NCBI GenBank assembly: GCA_942491525.1
Contig: CALOBW010000020.1
Span: 248,001 to 312,000, forward strand
Length of the DNA stretch: 64,000 nucleotides
Direction: 5' to 3'
Source of the DNA: CAYWBU01 sp942491525
GTDB taxonomy: Bacteria; Desulfobacterota; Desulfomonilia; UBA1062
Program-made: the position numbers and the translations under genes
The notes under the pieces: generated by a model
Seen by the model: only the letters and a program-made list of their open reading frames with translations
Databases searched by the model: none
What the model was told of the DNA's origin: nothing
Part shown: one piece after another, positions 20,686 to 29,367 of the stretch
How the letters are laid out: every line of letters begins with the position of its first letter
How positions within the stretch are numbered: position 1 is the first letter of the stretch

Positions 20686-21245
20686 ATCACGGTTGAGTCG
20701 AACATATCGATGACTTCGCGGCTGTGACCGGGCGGCACCACCAGCCACAGACTCCTGAGACACTCCGGCGCATCCTTGAGCAGCAGCCGTCTGAGGATCG
20801 CCAGGAAGCGGCCGGTCGCCATATCGCCATAGCGCGTCCCCAGCAGTGGCAGGCCGAGGCTGCGCAGCTCGCGGCTGCGCACCTCCTCCATGATATGTTC
20901 AAGGGCCAGCTGAACCCACTCCTCGCGCCAGGTCGGCTCGCGGTCCAGATCATGCACAATGGCCAGCAGCATCAGGGGATTCTGCCCTCTGGCCAGCACC
21001 GTACCCGGTTCCACCGGGCAGAGTCCGTAGGCCTCGTTATAGATCCTAAGGGGATGATCACGAGGTTCACTCAGATCGGCATCGCCGCCCAGCACCAGAA
21101 AGGTGTCCTCCTCCCGGGCCAAGGCGTCGACCCTGAACGGCGAACTCTCCTGGGGAGCGGCAACAATCTGCAGATTTTCCAAAGAGGTGCGGCAATCAAG
21201 ACCGCCCTTAATCAGTTTCAGCTGGGGTCGTCCAATGTTTCTCAT
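20682..21245 (-). CDS. Uncharacterised protein, possibly macro-domain-like
   Basis: 187 residues, no signal peptide or membrane segment. The C-terminal half (LEHIMEEVRSRELRSLGLPLLGTRYGD then FLAILRRLLLKDAP and LWLVVPP) resembles the strand-helix-strand pattern of macro (ADP-ribose-binding) domains, in which a small conserved glycine loop follows SLGLPLLGT. The resemblance is weak and I could not confirm the N-terminal nucleotide-binding Asp-Val motif. The stop overlaps the convergent arsS end by four bases. Function unknown. Confidence 0.65.
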   Translation of the reverse strand: MRNIGRPQLKLIKGGLDCRTSLENLQIVAAPQESSPFRVDALAREEDTFLVLGGDADLSEPRDHPLRIYNEAYGLCPVEPGTVLARGQNPLMLLAIVHDLDREPTWREEWVQLALEHIMEEVRSRELRSLGLPLLGTRYGDMATGRFLAILRRLLLKDAPECLRSLWLVVPPGHSREVIDMFDSTVI

Positions 21246-21290
21246 ACCATCACTTAAAATAAGTCTCTCAGACGCATGCGCAACACCTGC

Positions 21291-22655
21291 TCAACCAGCA
21301 GACGTCTCATTGGAAATGATCTCATACTCATCAATACACTGCACAAAAGCATCAATAATGTCCGGGTCAAACTGATGCCCCCTGAGTTCAAAGATCTCAT
21401 TGATGGCCGCCATATGAGTCCAAGCCTCCTTGTAAGGCCGCCGGCTGCGCAGAGCATCATAGACATCGGCCACAGCCACGATGCGGGCCGAAAGCGGGAT
21501 CTCCTCCCCACTCAAGCCCCGCGGATAGCCGTTGCCGTCCCAGCGTTCATGATGATAGAGGGCGATATCACTTGCCAGCGCCAGATAGCTGTCTTTGGCA
21601 AATGTTTTAACGAAGATATCATTGGCCTTGCCCAACACCTCGCCACCAATAATGGTGTGCATCTTCATCTCATTGAACTCATCATCAGTCAGCGGTCCCG
21701 GCTTGATCAAAATTTCACGGGCGATGGCGGTCTTGCCCACATCGTGCAGCACAGCGGCCAGAACGATCTCATCGCAGTAACCGGGCCTGTTCTGCAAGTA
21801 GCCGGACTTGTTGCCCAACGACAGGGTCAACAGCCGCACATAGCGTTGGATGCGATCAAGATGCTGGCCGGTGTCAACGTCAAAATACTCCGCCAACTGG
21901 GCCAGCGCCTCAATGGAGCTCTGCTGGGTGACCCTGATCTCCTTAGTGCGCTCCTTAACCTGGCGGGCCAGCTCATCCCGGCTGTGCTCAAGATTGCCGG
22001 TCGCCAAAGATGTGTTGATCATGGAGCGGCCGGCCTTGATCAGCGCCCCTGCGATCACCAGCAGCAGACCGAGCGTGATGGTCACCAGCAGGGCCGAGGC
22101 CCTGGCCAGCAGCAAGCGCTGATTGCTCACCAGCAGAGTGATATCCTGGGTGACCCCCAAGACGCCCGCGAACTGTCCCTCCCGGTAGAGCGGCACATAG
22201 AGCTCCACCAGATTTTTCTTCACATCCCCGTCAGCAGCGACCAGATTGCGCTCGGGACTGTGGCCGTCCAGCAGGGCGGCCAGGATCTCTGGTTCATCAG
22301 CCAGATGGGTCAGATCACCCGCTTTGTCAGAATAGACCACCCGGCCCTGGGCCGAAAAAAGCTTCAGATGATAGAGTTGAAAACTTTCCCGCCAATCGCC
22401 CAGCATGCGGCGCTGGTCCGGCTGCGGATCAGCAAACTGCAGCGACTCGCGGTAGATCATCCAGACGATATGATCGGCGGTCTGCCTCAGGTCATCGGCA
22501 GAACTCCTGACCAGCTCCCGGTTAAAGGAGGGGATAACGAAGATGCCGCCGTAGACCGGCAGGATGACGGCAAATACCAGGCAACCCAACAGCAGGTTGC
22601 GCAGCACCGGCGTCTGAATGATAGTAAGCAGTTCATCCTTCAAGGGCCACCCCAA
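21291..22655 (-). CDS. HD-GYP domain cyclic-di-GMP phosphodiesterase with membrane sensor
   Basis: 454 residues. A first membrane helix (~17-40), a periplasmic sensor of about 140 residues (PDC/Cache-like) and a second helix (~183-207) precede a coiled coil and the HD-GYP domain: LAAVLHDVGKTAIAREIL, HTIIGGEVL, HHERWDGNGYPRGLSGEEIP and IVAVADVYDALRSRRPYK. All metal ligands and the GYP triplet (NGYP) are present, so it should hydrolyse cyclic di-GMP. The frame begins with TTG at 22655; an alternative TTG at 22643 has GGGGTGG just upstream, so the exact start is unsure. It lies 45 bases from the gene beyond, in the same orientation. Confidence 0.9.
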   Translation of the reverse strand: MGWPLKDELLTIIQTPVLRNLLLGCLVFAVILPVYGGIFVIPSFNRELVRSSADDLRQTADHIVWMIYRESLQFADPQPDQRRMLGDWRESFQLYHLKLFSAQGRVVYSDKAGDLTHLADEPEILAALLDGHSPERNLVAADGDVKKNLVELYVPLYREGQFAGVLGVTQDITLLVSNQRLLLARASALLVTITLGLLLVIAGALIKAGRSMINTSLATGNLEHSRDELARQVKERTKEIRVTQQSSIEALAQLAEYFDVDTGQHLDRIQRYVRLLTLSLGNKSGYLQNRPGYCDEIVLAAVLHDVGKTAIAREILIKPGPLTDDEFNEMKMHTIIGGEVLGKANDIFVKTFAKDSYLALASDIALYHHERWDGNGYPRGLSGEEIPLSARIVAVADVYDALRSRRPYKEAWTHMAAINEIFELRGHQFDPDIIDAFVQCIDEYEIISNETSAG

Positions 22656-22687
22656 AAGATTGTCTGCTTAGTTAATTAGGAGGGCAG

Positions 22688-23134
22688 CTAGAAAAAACAA
22701 GCTGCCAGAGTTTGCAGCGCGTCTCCCGGCCGCACAACGCCGCCCCGCAAGACACGGCAGAAGATTCCCTCCGAGGGCATGACGCAGGTGCCGGCCGCAT
22801 AGTAGATGGCGCATCTGGTGTGGCACTCCTTGCCGATCTGGGTCACCTCCAGCAGCACCTCAGCGCCGACCTTGAGCTGCTGGCCGACCTTCAGGCCGGT
22901 CAGATCGATGCCCTCGGTCAGCAGATTCTCACCGAAATCACCGGGCCCGACGAGGGCGCCGGCCTGCCGCACCTTCTCGGCACTCTCATCGGCCAGCAAG
23001 CTAACCTGGCGGTGCCACTCCCCGGCATGGGCGTCGCCCTCGATGCCGAAATCCTGCAACACATTCACACTCTCAACCGGCCGCTTCTGCACGCCCTTGG
23101 TGGAGCTGGTACAGACCTTCAGGATTCTACTCAT
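22688..23134 (-). CDS. MOSC domain protein
   Basis: 148 residues covering one MOSC (molybdenum cofactor sulfurase C-terminal) domain: GIEGDAHAGEWHRQVSLLA, GDFGENLLTEGIDLTGLKVGQQL and the conserved cysteine in GKECHTRCAIYY, followed by GIFCRVLRGG. Such stand-alone MOSC proteins are thought to handle molybdenum-cofactor-bound sulfur. Three ATG codons occur in a row; the third (23134) is seven bases after GGAG and is preferred. The start overlaps the end of the Crp/Fnr gene by eight bases, so the two are co-transcribed. Confidence 0.88.
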   Translation of the reverse strand: MSRILKVCTSSTKGVQKRPVESVNVLQDFGIEGDAHAGEWHRQVSLLADESAEKVRQAGALVGPGDFGENLLTEGIDLTGLKVGQQLKVGAEVLLEVTQIGKECHTRCAIYYAAGTCVMPSEGIFCRVLRGGVVRPGDALQTLAACFF

Positions 23135-23789
23135 CATCATACTCCAGCAAGTCCCAGTAAGCGGGACTGACTTCCAGCCGGCGCCCCTCCCAGCGGATGA
23201 TCTCCTGCTTTCTGAGCCGCTTGATCAGCCTGGAGAAGGTCTCGGGAATGGTGCCGATGGCGCCGGCCAGATCCTTCTTGCTCATCTCGATCTCATAAGA
23301 GTCCTGCCGCCCCCACTGTTCGAGCAGAAAACGGAAGAAACGCTCCTCCACATCGTAGGAGGTCAGGTAGAGAATGCGGTTGGCCAGGTAGCGCTGCTTG
23401 CGCATGATATTACCGAAGAGGGCGTCGCGCACATCCCGCTCATCCAGCAGATCAAGGAAGGAACGCCGAGCAATGGCCAGCACCCGGCAGTTCTGCATGA
23501 CAACGGCGCTGACCGGATAGGTGCGGTCCTCGAAGAGGATCACCTCACCGAAGATATCACCGGGCTGAACCAAACGCACAGTCAGCTCCTGGCCGTCAGG
23601 CGCAGTCTTGAAGACCCTGACCGTGCCCTCCAGCAGCAGATAGAAGGCCTCGCCGTCACTGCCCTCCAGAAAAAGAATTTCGCCACTGCGGTGCTCGCCC
23701 AGCCGCCCAGTCTGCTGCAGCCGTTCCAGCGCCCGGCTGCCCATGCCCCTGAAGAGCTCAACCTGTTCCAACAGTTCTCGAATCTGCAT
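23127..23789 (-). CDS. Crp/Fnr-family transcriptional regulator
   Basis: 220 residues: cyclic-nucleotide-binding-like beta roll (~10-120, with GEILFLEGSDGEAFYLLLEG and PGDIFGEVILFEDR), a long helix, and a C-terminal winged helix (DLAGAIGTIPETFSRLIKRLRKQEII). The N-terminus has none of the clustered cysteines of oxygen-sensing Fnr, so the ligand is unknown; the GE-(x)-R pattern of a cAMP site is incomplete. It is co-transcribed with the MOSC gene and divergent from the copper ATPase gene, which it may or may not control. Confidence 0.9.
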   Translation of the reverse strand: MQIRELLEQVELFRGMGSRALERLQQTGRLGEHRSGEILFLEGSDGEAFYLLLEGTVRVFKTAPDGQELTVRLVQPGDIFGEVILFEDRTYPVSAVVMQNCRVLAIARRSFLDLLDERDVRDALFGNIMRKQRYLANRILYLTSYDVEERFFRFLLEQWGRQDSYEIEMSKKDLAGAIGTIPETFSRLIKRLRKQEIIRWEGRRLEVSPAYWDLLEYDDE

Positions 23790-23867
23790 GAGTGTAAAAC
23801 TATCACTTTTGTAGTATATTGCAATAGGATATGCTTAGGCCTATATAATTAATTGAATGGAGAGACC

Positions 23868-26276
23868 ATGACGGAAAAATTCCAGCAGAGTTCGTTTGCC
23901 ATCCAGGGCATGTCCTGCGCCAACTGCGCCCTGAACATCGAAAAGGCCCTCAGCGAGAGGCCCGGCATTCAGGAGGCCACGGTCAACTTTGCCATTGAAC
24001 GGCTGAACGTCAGACATGATGAGTCACTTGACCCCCAGGAGATCGTCGCAATGGTCAAGGCGGCCGGCTATACGGCCGAACCGCTGACCGGTCAAGCCAA
24101 GCTGGCCTTCAACATTGAGGGCATGTCGTGCGCCAACTGCGCCCTGAATATCGAGAAGGCCCTCGATAAGGTTCCCGGCCTAACCAAGGTCGCCATCAAC
24201 TTCTCAATGGAGAGGGGCTTCGTCGAGTATGATGAGCAGCAGACAACCCCGGCCCAGATCCTTGATGCTGTCAGAGATGCCGGCTACAAACCAATCCCCG
24301 CAGAGGCTGAACCAGAGGTTTTCCCCGAACAGCGGCGCTTCCTGAGCGCCCTCGTCCTGACACTGCCGCTGATGATCCTGATGCACAGCATGCCATGGGG
24401 CATGAACACAACCTACCTGATCTGCCTAATCGCCACCCTGGTGCAGTTCTTCCCGGGGCGCGCCTTCTACCGCGGCGCCTACCACTCGCTCAAGGGGCGC
24501 TCGGCCAACATGGACGTGCTGATCTCCATGGGCATCTCGGCGGCCTACTTCTACAGCCTCTTCGCCCTCTTCTTCCTGGGACCTGCGACCACCCTCTTCT
24601 TTGACAGCTCGGCCATGCTGATCACCTTCATCCTGCTGGGCAAGCTGCTGGAGGCCCGCGCCAAGGGGCGCACCGGCATGGCGCTCAAGAGTCTGATCTC
24701 GCTGCAGGCCGATCACGCCCGCATCGTGCGTGACGGCCGGGAGGAGATGATCCAGGCCTCGCTGGTAAAGGTCGGCGACAGGCTGCTGGTGCGCCCGGGC
24801 GAGCAGATCCCGGTGGACGGCAAAATCATCAGCGGCAGCAGCAGCATCGATGAATCCATGCTGACCGGCGAACCCATCCCGGCCGACAAAGAGCCCGGTG
24901 ACCCTGTCACCGGCGCCACCATCAACAGAAGCGGCCTGATCACCATTGAGGCCACCAAGGTTGGCAAGGACAGCATGCTGGCCCACATCATCAAGATGGT
25001 GGAGGACGCCCAGGCCGACAAGGCCCCTATCCAGCGCCTGGCCGACCGGATCTCCAACTACTTCGTGCCCATGGTGGTTCTGGCGGCGCTGCTGACCTTC
25101 CTGGGCTGGTTCCTGGTCTTTGACTTCACGCCGCCCGAGGGCAGCTCGCGCTTCCTCTTCGCCTTCCAGCTGATGATTGCTGTGCTGGTGATCGCCTGTC
25201 CCTGCGCCCTGGGGCTGGCGACGCCCACGGCCATCATGGTCGGCAGCGGCGTGGGCCTGAGACGCGGCATCCTCTTCAAGCGCGCCTCGGTGCTGGAGAA
25301 CATCTCAAAACTCAACATGGTCCTCTTCGACAAGACCGGCACCATCACCGAGGGTAAGCCGGCCGTGACCGGATTATATCCGGACGATAAAGATCTGCTG
25401 CAGATTGCCGCCACGGCCGAAGCCAACTCATCGCACCCCCTGGCTGAAGCCGTAATGGCCTACGCCAGAGGCCGAGGCGTCAATCCGCAGCCCATTGACA
25501 GGGCCGAGGAGATCGGCGGTCACGGTACCCGCGTCGAGGTAAACGGTCAGATCATCCTGGCCGGCAGCCTCAAGCTGATCCAGGACAACCTGACGCCCTC
25601 CGACGAGCTGATTACGAAGGCCCATGAACTTGCCGAAAAGGGCCAGACCATCATTCACCTGGCCCGTGGCGACCGGCACATCGGCATCATCAGCCTGGCC
25701 GACAAGATCAAGAGCGACTCGCACGAGGCCATCGGCAGGCTTAAGGTGCTTGGAATCAAAACTGCCATGATCTCAGGCGACAACTACAAATCCGCCCGCA
25801 GCGTGGCCGACGAGGTCGGTATCGACGAGGTCAAGGCCGAGGTGCTGCCCGAGGAGAAGATCATGGCCGTCAGGGAGTGGCAGGCTCAGGGCTACAACGT
25901 GGGCATGGCCGGCGACGGCATCAATGACGCCCCGGCCCTGGCCCAGGCCGACATAGGCATCGCCATCGGCTCGGGCACCGACGTGGCCAAGGAGACCGGC
26001 GATGTGATCCTGGTCAACAACAGCCTGCTGGACGTTGAGAGCTCCATCCGCCTGGGCCGCCAGACCCTCAGAACCATCAAGCAGAACTTTTTCTGGGCCT
26101 TTTTCTACAACCTGCTGATGATCCCGGTCGCCGCCGGCATCCTCTACCCGTTTGGCGGCCCGACCCTGCGCCCGGAATGGGCCAGCATCGCCATGTGGCT
26201 CTCATCCCTGACCGTGGTGGGCAACTCGCTGCGCCTCAAGCGTTTCGAAAAACAGCTTACCACTTCAGACCGTTGA
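23868..26276 (+). CDS. copA: Copper-exporting P1B-type ATPase with two HMA domains
   Basis: 802 residues. Two N-terminal metal-binding domains each carry GMSCANCALNIEKAL (cysteines near 17/20 and 88/91), followed by eight membrane helices, the transport motif CPC in ACPCALGLATPTA (near 445), the phosphorylation site DKTGT (near 488), HP in SSHPLAEAV and the hinge GDGINDAPALAQAD. This is the Cu+ efflux class of P-type ATPases. The ATG at 23868 follows GGAGAG by a few bases; the frame also opens at 23853. No CopY, CueR or CsoR gene lies nearby, so regulation is unclear. The 3' end overlaps the convergent symporter gene by 20 bases. Confidence 0.94.
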   Translation: MTEKFQQSSFAIQGMSCANCALNIEKALSERPGIQEATVNFAIERLNVRHDESLDPQEIVAMVKAAGYTAEPLTGQAKLAFNIEGMSCANCALNIEKALDKVPGLTKVAINFSMERGFVEYDEQQTTPAQILDAVRDAGYKPIPAEAEPEVFPEQRRFLSALVLTLPLMILMHSMPWGMNTTYLICLIATLVQFFPGRAFYRGAYHSLKGRSANMDVLISMGISAAYFYSLFALFFLGPATTLFFDSSAMLITFILLGKLLEARAKGRTGMALKSLISLQADHARIVRDGREEMIQASLVKVGDRLLVRPGEQIPVDGKIISGSSSIDESMLTGEPIPADKEPGDPVTGATINRSGLITIEATKVGKDSMLAHIIKMVEDAQADKAPIQRLADRISNYFVPMVVLAALLTFLGWFLVFDFTPPEGSSRFLFAFQLMIAVLVIACPCALGLATPTAIMVGSGVGLRRGILFKRASVLENISKLNMVLFDKTGTITEGKPAVTGLYPDDKDLLQIAATAEANSSHPLAEAVMAYARGRGVNPQPIDRAEEIGGHGTRVEVNGQIILAGSLKLIQDNLTPSDELITKAHELAEKGQTIIHLARGDRHIGIISLADKIKSDSHEAIGRLKVLGIKTAMISGDNYKSARSVADEVGIDEVKAEVLPEEKIMAVREWQAQGYNVGMAGDGINDAPALAQADIGIAIGSGTDVAKETGDVILVNNSLLDVESSIRLGRQTLRTIKQNFFWAFFYNLLMIPVAAGILYPFGGPTLRPEWASIAMWLSSLTVVGNSLRLKRFEKQLTTSDR

Positions 26277-27570
26277 TGAAGATCAGGAAGATGGCGATGG
26301 GCGCCACGATACGGCAGACCCAGAGCCAGAGCGTAAAGAGCGGCCGGCTGAGCCCCAGCTCGCTGCGGCCGATCTCCTTAAGACGCCAGCCGGCAAACAG
26401 GGCATAGCTCATACCGCCCAGCGGCATGATCAGGCTGGAAACGATGAAGTCCATGCAGTCCATAAAGGAGCGGCCGGCAATACTCAACTCCCCGCCCAGG
26501 GAGATGGCCGAGGGCACGCCCAGCAGAAAGATGCCGCAGCCCAGAATGAGGGCGGCCCGGCGCCGGGACCAGGCCCGCTCATCTACAAAGTATGCGCAGA
26601 CAATCTCCAACATGTTGACCGAGGAGGTCAGCGAGGCGATGGCCAGCAGGCCGAAGAAGAGCACGGCAAAGAGCCCGCCCAGCGGCATCTGGCTGAAGAC
26701 CGCCGGCAGGGTCACGAAGGTCAGGCCCGGACCGGCGCCCGGCTCAAAGCCGAAGGCAAAGACGGCCGGAAAGATCACCAGGCCAGCCACAAAGGCCACC
26801 AGGGTGTCCAGAACACCGATCTGCAGCGCCGAGCCGGCCAGGGGCGTCTGACGGTCCAGATAGCTGCCGTAGACCAGCACCGCACCGATGCCTAGGCTCA
26901 GGGAGAAGAAGGCCTGGCTCAAGGCGGCCAGCACCGTGTTCCAGCTGACGCTGGCAAAATCCGGCTGGAGATAGAAACTCAGGCCCGCGCCGGCGCCCGG
27001 CAGAGTCACCGAGCGCAGCACCAGCATCAGCAGCAGCACAAAGAGCAGCGGCATGGAGACCTTGCAGAAACGCTCGATGCCCTGGCCGATGCCGCGCGAA
27101 ACGATCAGTACCGTGGCCGCCATGAAGAGCAGCTGATATAAAACCAGCTGCAGCGGTGACCTGGTAAAGAGCTCAAAGGCCTGGCCGGCCGCGGCCGCAT
27201 CCATATGCAGCCTGCCCAGCAGCGCCATGATGGTGTAGCGCAGAGTGATGCCGCCGATGGCGCCATAGAAGCTCAGCAGGATGAAGCCCCCCACCACACC
27301 GCTCAAGCCCAGCGGCTTCCAGGCCGGGCCGCCCAGGCGCTCCAGAGCGCCCACCGCGCTGCGCTGGGTGTGACGCCCGATCAGCAGCTCGGTCAGCATG
27401 ACCGGCAGACCGATCAGCAGGACCAGTGAAAAGTAGATCACGACAAAGGCTCCGCCGCCATTTTCACCGGCTACAAAGGGAAAGCGCCAGATATTGCCGA
27501 GACCGACGGCCGAGCCGACAGCCGCCAGAATGAAGCCGATACGGCTGCCAAAATGTTCGCGCTGGGACAT
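26257..27570 (-). CDS. Sodium-dependent transporter, neurotransmitter:sodium symporter (NSS) family
   Basis: 437 residues with about eleven hydrophobic helices. The N-terminus FGSRIGFILAAVGSAVGLGNIWRFPFVAGENGGGAFVVIY is the NSS helix-1 signature with the unwound GSAVGLGN region that binds sodium and substrate. It imports an amino acid or similar solute with sodium. Such bacterial members (LeuT/TnaT-like) vary in substrate, which cannot be told from sequence here. The gene is alone, with the divergent solute-binding protein gene 78 bases away; a link between the two is possible but not shown. Confidence 0.92.
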   Translation of the reverse strand: MSQREHFGSRIGFILAAVGSAVGLGNIWRFPFVAGENGGGAFVVIYFSLVLLIGLPVMLTELLIGRHTQRSAVGALERLGGPAWKPLGLSGVVGGFILLSFYGAIGGITLRYTIMALLGRLHMDAAAAGQAFELFTRSPLQLVLYQLLFMAATVLIVSRGIGQGIERFCKVSMPLLFVLLLMLVLRSVTLPGAGAGLSFYLQPDFASVSWNTVLAALSQAFFSLSLGIGAVLVYGSYLDRQTPLAGSALQIGVLDTLVAFVAGLVIFPAVFAFGFEPGAGPGLTFVTLPAVFSQMPLGGLFAVLFFGLLAIASLTSSVNMLEIVCAYFVDERAWSRRRAALILGCGIFLLGVPSAISLGGELSIAGRSFMDCMDFIVSSLIMPLGGMSYALFAGWRLKEIGRSELGLSRPLFTLWLWVCRIVAPIAIFLIFINGLKW

Positions 27571-27648
27571 GCAAACTCCTTTCTGACCGTTTGTCTTTCA
27601 CAATCCGGCCATTATTATTTCCCCAAACGTAACTATAGGAGGATTGTC

Positions 27649-28416
27649 ATGAAATTTACAAAAATCAAGCTGCTGACCGCCACACTGCTGATTTGCCTTG
27701 CATTGCCAATCACGCTAACAGCCCAGAGTGCCGACGATATCAAATTTGCCACCGAAATCTACCCGCCCTTCAACTTTGAACAGGACGGCCAGCTGCAGGG
27801 CATCTCAGTGGACCTGCTCGTGGCAATGCTGGCCAAAATCAACTCATCCCAGACCAGGGCGGACATTCAGCTATGGCCCTGGGCCCGCGGCTACCAGGCC
27901 GCCCTGCACAATGCCGACGCCTGCATCTTTGCCTGCACCCGCACCGCCGAGCGCGAAGATAAGTTCAAGTGGGTCGGGCCCATCGCACCCACAACCGTGG
28001 CCCTCACCGCCCGCAAGGACAGCAACATCAAGATCGACTCGCTCAACGATGTCAAGCAGTACAAAGTTGGCGTGGTCATCGATGATGTGGGCCAGCAGCT
28101 GCTGAAGGATGCGGGCCTCAAGCAGAGTCTGCAGCCCCTGGGCGGCAAAAACGCAATCATCAAATCGATCCAGAAACTGGACATTAAACGGATCGATCTG
28201 CTGGCCTACGAGGAGAACGTGGTCAAGTGGGAAGTCAAGAACAACAACCTCAATCCGGCCGACTATGAAACGGTCTACGTGCTCAAAGAGGGGGAACTAT
28301 ACTACGCCTTCAACAAAGATGCCGACAGTGCCCTGATCGCCCAGCTGCAGAAGGCGCTGGACGAGATCAAGGCCAGCGGCCAGTATCAGCAGATTGTGGA
28401 TAAATATCTGAAATAG
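27649..28416 (+). CDS. Family 3 extracellular solute-binding protein
   Basis: 255 residues with a signal peptide (LLTATLLICLALPITLTAQS). The mature part has the SBP family 3 fold: IKFATEIYPPFNFEQDGQLQGISVDLLVAML, a WPWARGYQAAL stretch, KVGVVIDDVGQQLL and the C-terminal LQKALDEIKASGQYQQIVDKYL. Such proteins capture amino acids or small organic acids in the periplasm, or serve as stand-alone sensors. No ABC permease or ATPase genes follow, so it is an orphan. AGGAGG lies before the ATG at 27649; the open frame extends upstream to 27553 without a ribosome site. Confidence 0.9.
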   Translation: MKFTKIKLLTATLLICLALPITLTAQSADDIKFATEIYPPFNFEQDGQLQGISVDLLVAMLAKINSSQTRADIQLWPWARGYQAALHNADACIFACTRTAEREDKFKWVGPIAPTTVALTARKDSNIKIDSLNDVKQYKVGVVIDDVGQQLLKDAGLKQSLQPLGGKNAIIKSIQKLDIKRIDLLAYEENVVKWEVKNNNLNPADYETVYVLKEGELYYAFNKDADSALIAQLQKALDEIKASGQYQQIVDKYLK

Positions 28417-28456
28417 ACGAACGATTTTTACAGACAGGCACATCATTCTGAGCTAG

Positions 28457-28489
28457 ATATGGCGCGACCGGACCACGGTCACGCCATAT
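28457..28489 (+). terminator. Hairpin between solute-binding protein and DUF486 genes
   Basis: Arms of 14 bases (ATATGGCGCGACCG / CGGTCACGCCATAT) pair with one mismatch around a five-base loop. No U-tract follows. It may end the upstream transcript or shape the leader of the next gene. Confidence 0.55.
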
Positions 28490-28501
28490 TAGCGAGTGAA
28501 T

Positions 28502-28858
28502 ATGAACAGATACATCCTGACAATCGGCCTGCTGTGCTGCAGCAACATCTTCATGACCTTCGCCTGGTACGGACACCTGAAAAACCTGAGCCACCGGCCT
28601 TGGATTCTGGCCGCCATCTTGAGCTGGGGTATCGCCCTCTTCGAGTACCTGCTGCAGGTGCCGGCCAACCGCATCGGCCACAGTGTCATGAGTGTCGGTC
28701 AGCTCAAGATCATCCAGGAGGTGATCACCCTGACCATCTTCATCCCCTTTTCCTGTTTCTACCTCAAGGAGAAGATCACCCTCGACTACCTCTGGGCCGG
28801 CCTCTGCCTGCTGGGAGCGGTCTTTTTTCTCTTCCGCGGCCGCATCTTTGCGGCTTAA
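28502..28858 (+). CDS. DUF486 (DMT superfamily) small membrane protein
   Basis: 118 residues with four predicted membrane helices: MNRYILTIGLLCCSNIFMTFAWYGHL, PWILAAILSWGIALFEYLLQVPANRIGH, a third helix with TIFIPFSCFYLKEK, and LWAGLCLLGAVFFLF. This is the DUF486 family, distant relatives of drug/metabolite transporters, with unknown substrate. A GTG at 28496 is an alternative start. The ribosome site is weak in either case. The last four bases overlap the convergent VOC gene. Confidence 0.85.
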   Translation: MNRYILTIGLLCCSNIFMTFAWYGHLKNLSHRPWILAAILSWGIALFEYLLQVPANRIGHSVMSVGQLKIIQEVITLTIFIPFSCFYLKEKITLDYLWAGLCLLGAVFFLFRGRIFAA

Positions 28859-29325
28859 GCCATAGCCTCAACCATCGGTTCAGGAATAGAAGTCCGCTGG
28901 GCAATCTCCGCAATGGTTAACCCCTCAGCGAGAAAACGTTTCACGACGCAGCTCAGCGGTTCGGCGATCTCAACCATGTGACCGTCCGGATCATAGAGCC
29001 TGAAACCGCGCTGGCCCCAGGGATGCTCATGGATGGGATGGATCGTCTCGACACCGGCCGCCGCGCTATTCTGCCAGGCCTGCTCCAGCTCTTCGGTTTC
29101 AAAGTAGAGTTCAAACTCCTTCGCACCGCCAGATGCATAGTGCTGGTCAGCGCCAAAAATCATCCCATAGGCATGCTCACCCTGCCAGATAGAGAAGCCG
29201 CCGACAAAGGCCACATGCTCACCATTGTCCATCTCAACTGTCTGCCCCAAAACCTCTTCATAGAACTGCCGTGAACGCTCGACATCCCTGACCAGCACCG
29301 CCGGTGAAATAAAATTTATCTGCAT
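28855..29325 (-). CDS. VOC (glyoxalase/bleomycin-resistance) superfamily protein
   Basis: 156 residues. The first ~122 form a single vicinal-oxygen-chelate fold (INFISPAVLVRDVERSRQFYEEVLGQ; FELYFETEELEQAW; HPWGQRGFRLYDPDGHMVEIAE), with the usual C-terminal Glu of the metal site. A short C-terminal extension (KRFLAEGLTIAEIAQRTSIPEPMVEAM) looks like a helix-turn-helix-like tail, seen in some family members. The substrate is unknown. The ATG follows AAAGGAGCACACT. Confidence 0.88.
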   Translation of the reverse strand: MQINFISPAVLVRDVERSRQFYEEVLGQTVEMDNGEHVAFVGGFSIWQGEHAYGMIFGADQHYASGGAKEFELYFETEELEQAWQNSAAAGVETIHPIHEHPWGQRGFRLYDPDGHMVEIAEPLSCVVKRFLAEGLTIAEIAQRTSIPEPMVEAMA

Positions 29326-29367
29326 AGTGTGCTCCTTTTTTCCTAAGAACTACCCGGTCTGCATGCC

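Noticed and set aside
21276..22679. Open frame of 467 codons opposite the HD-GYP gene
   Set aside because: Antisense shadow; the HD-GYP protein has all conserved motifs on the other strand.
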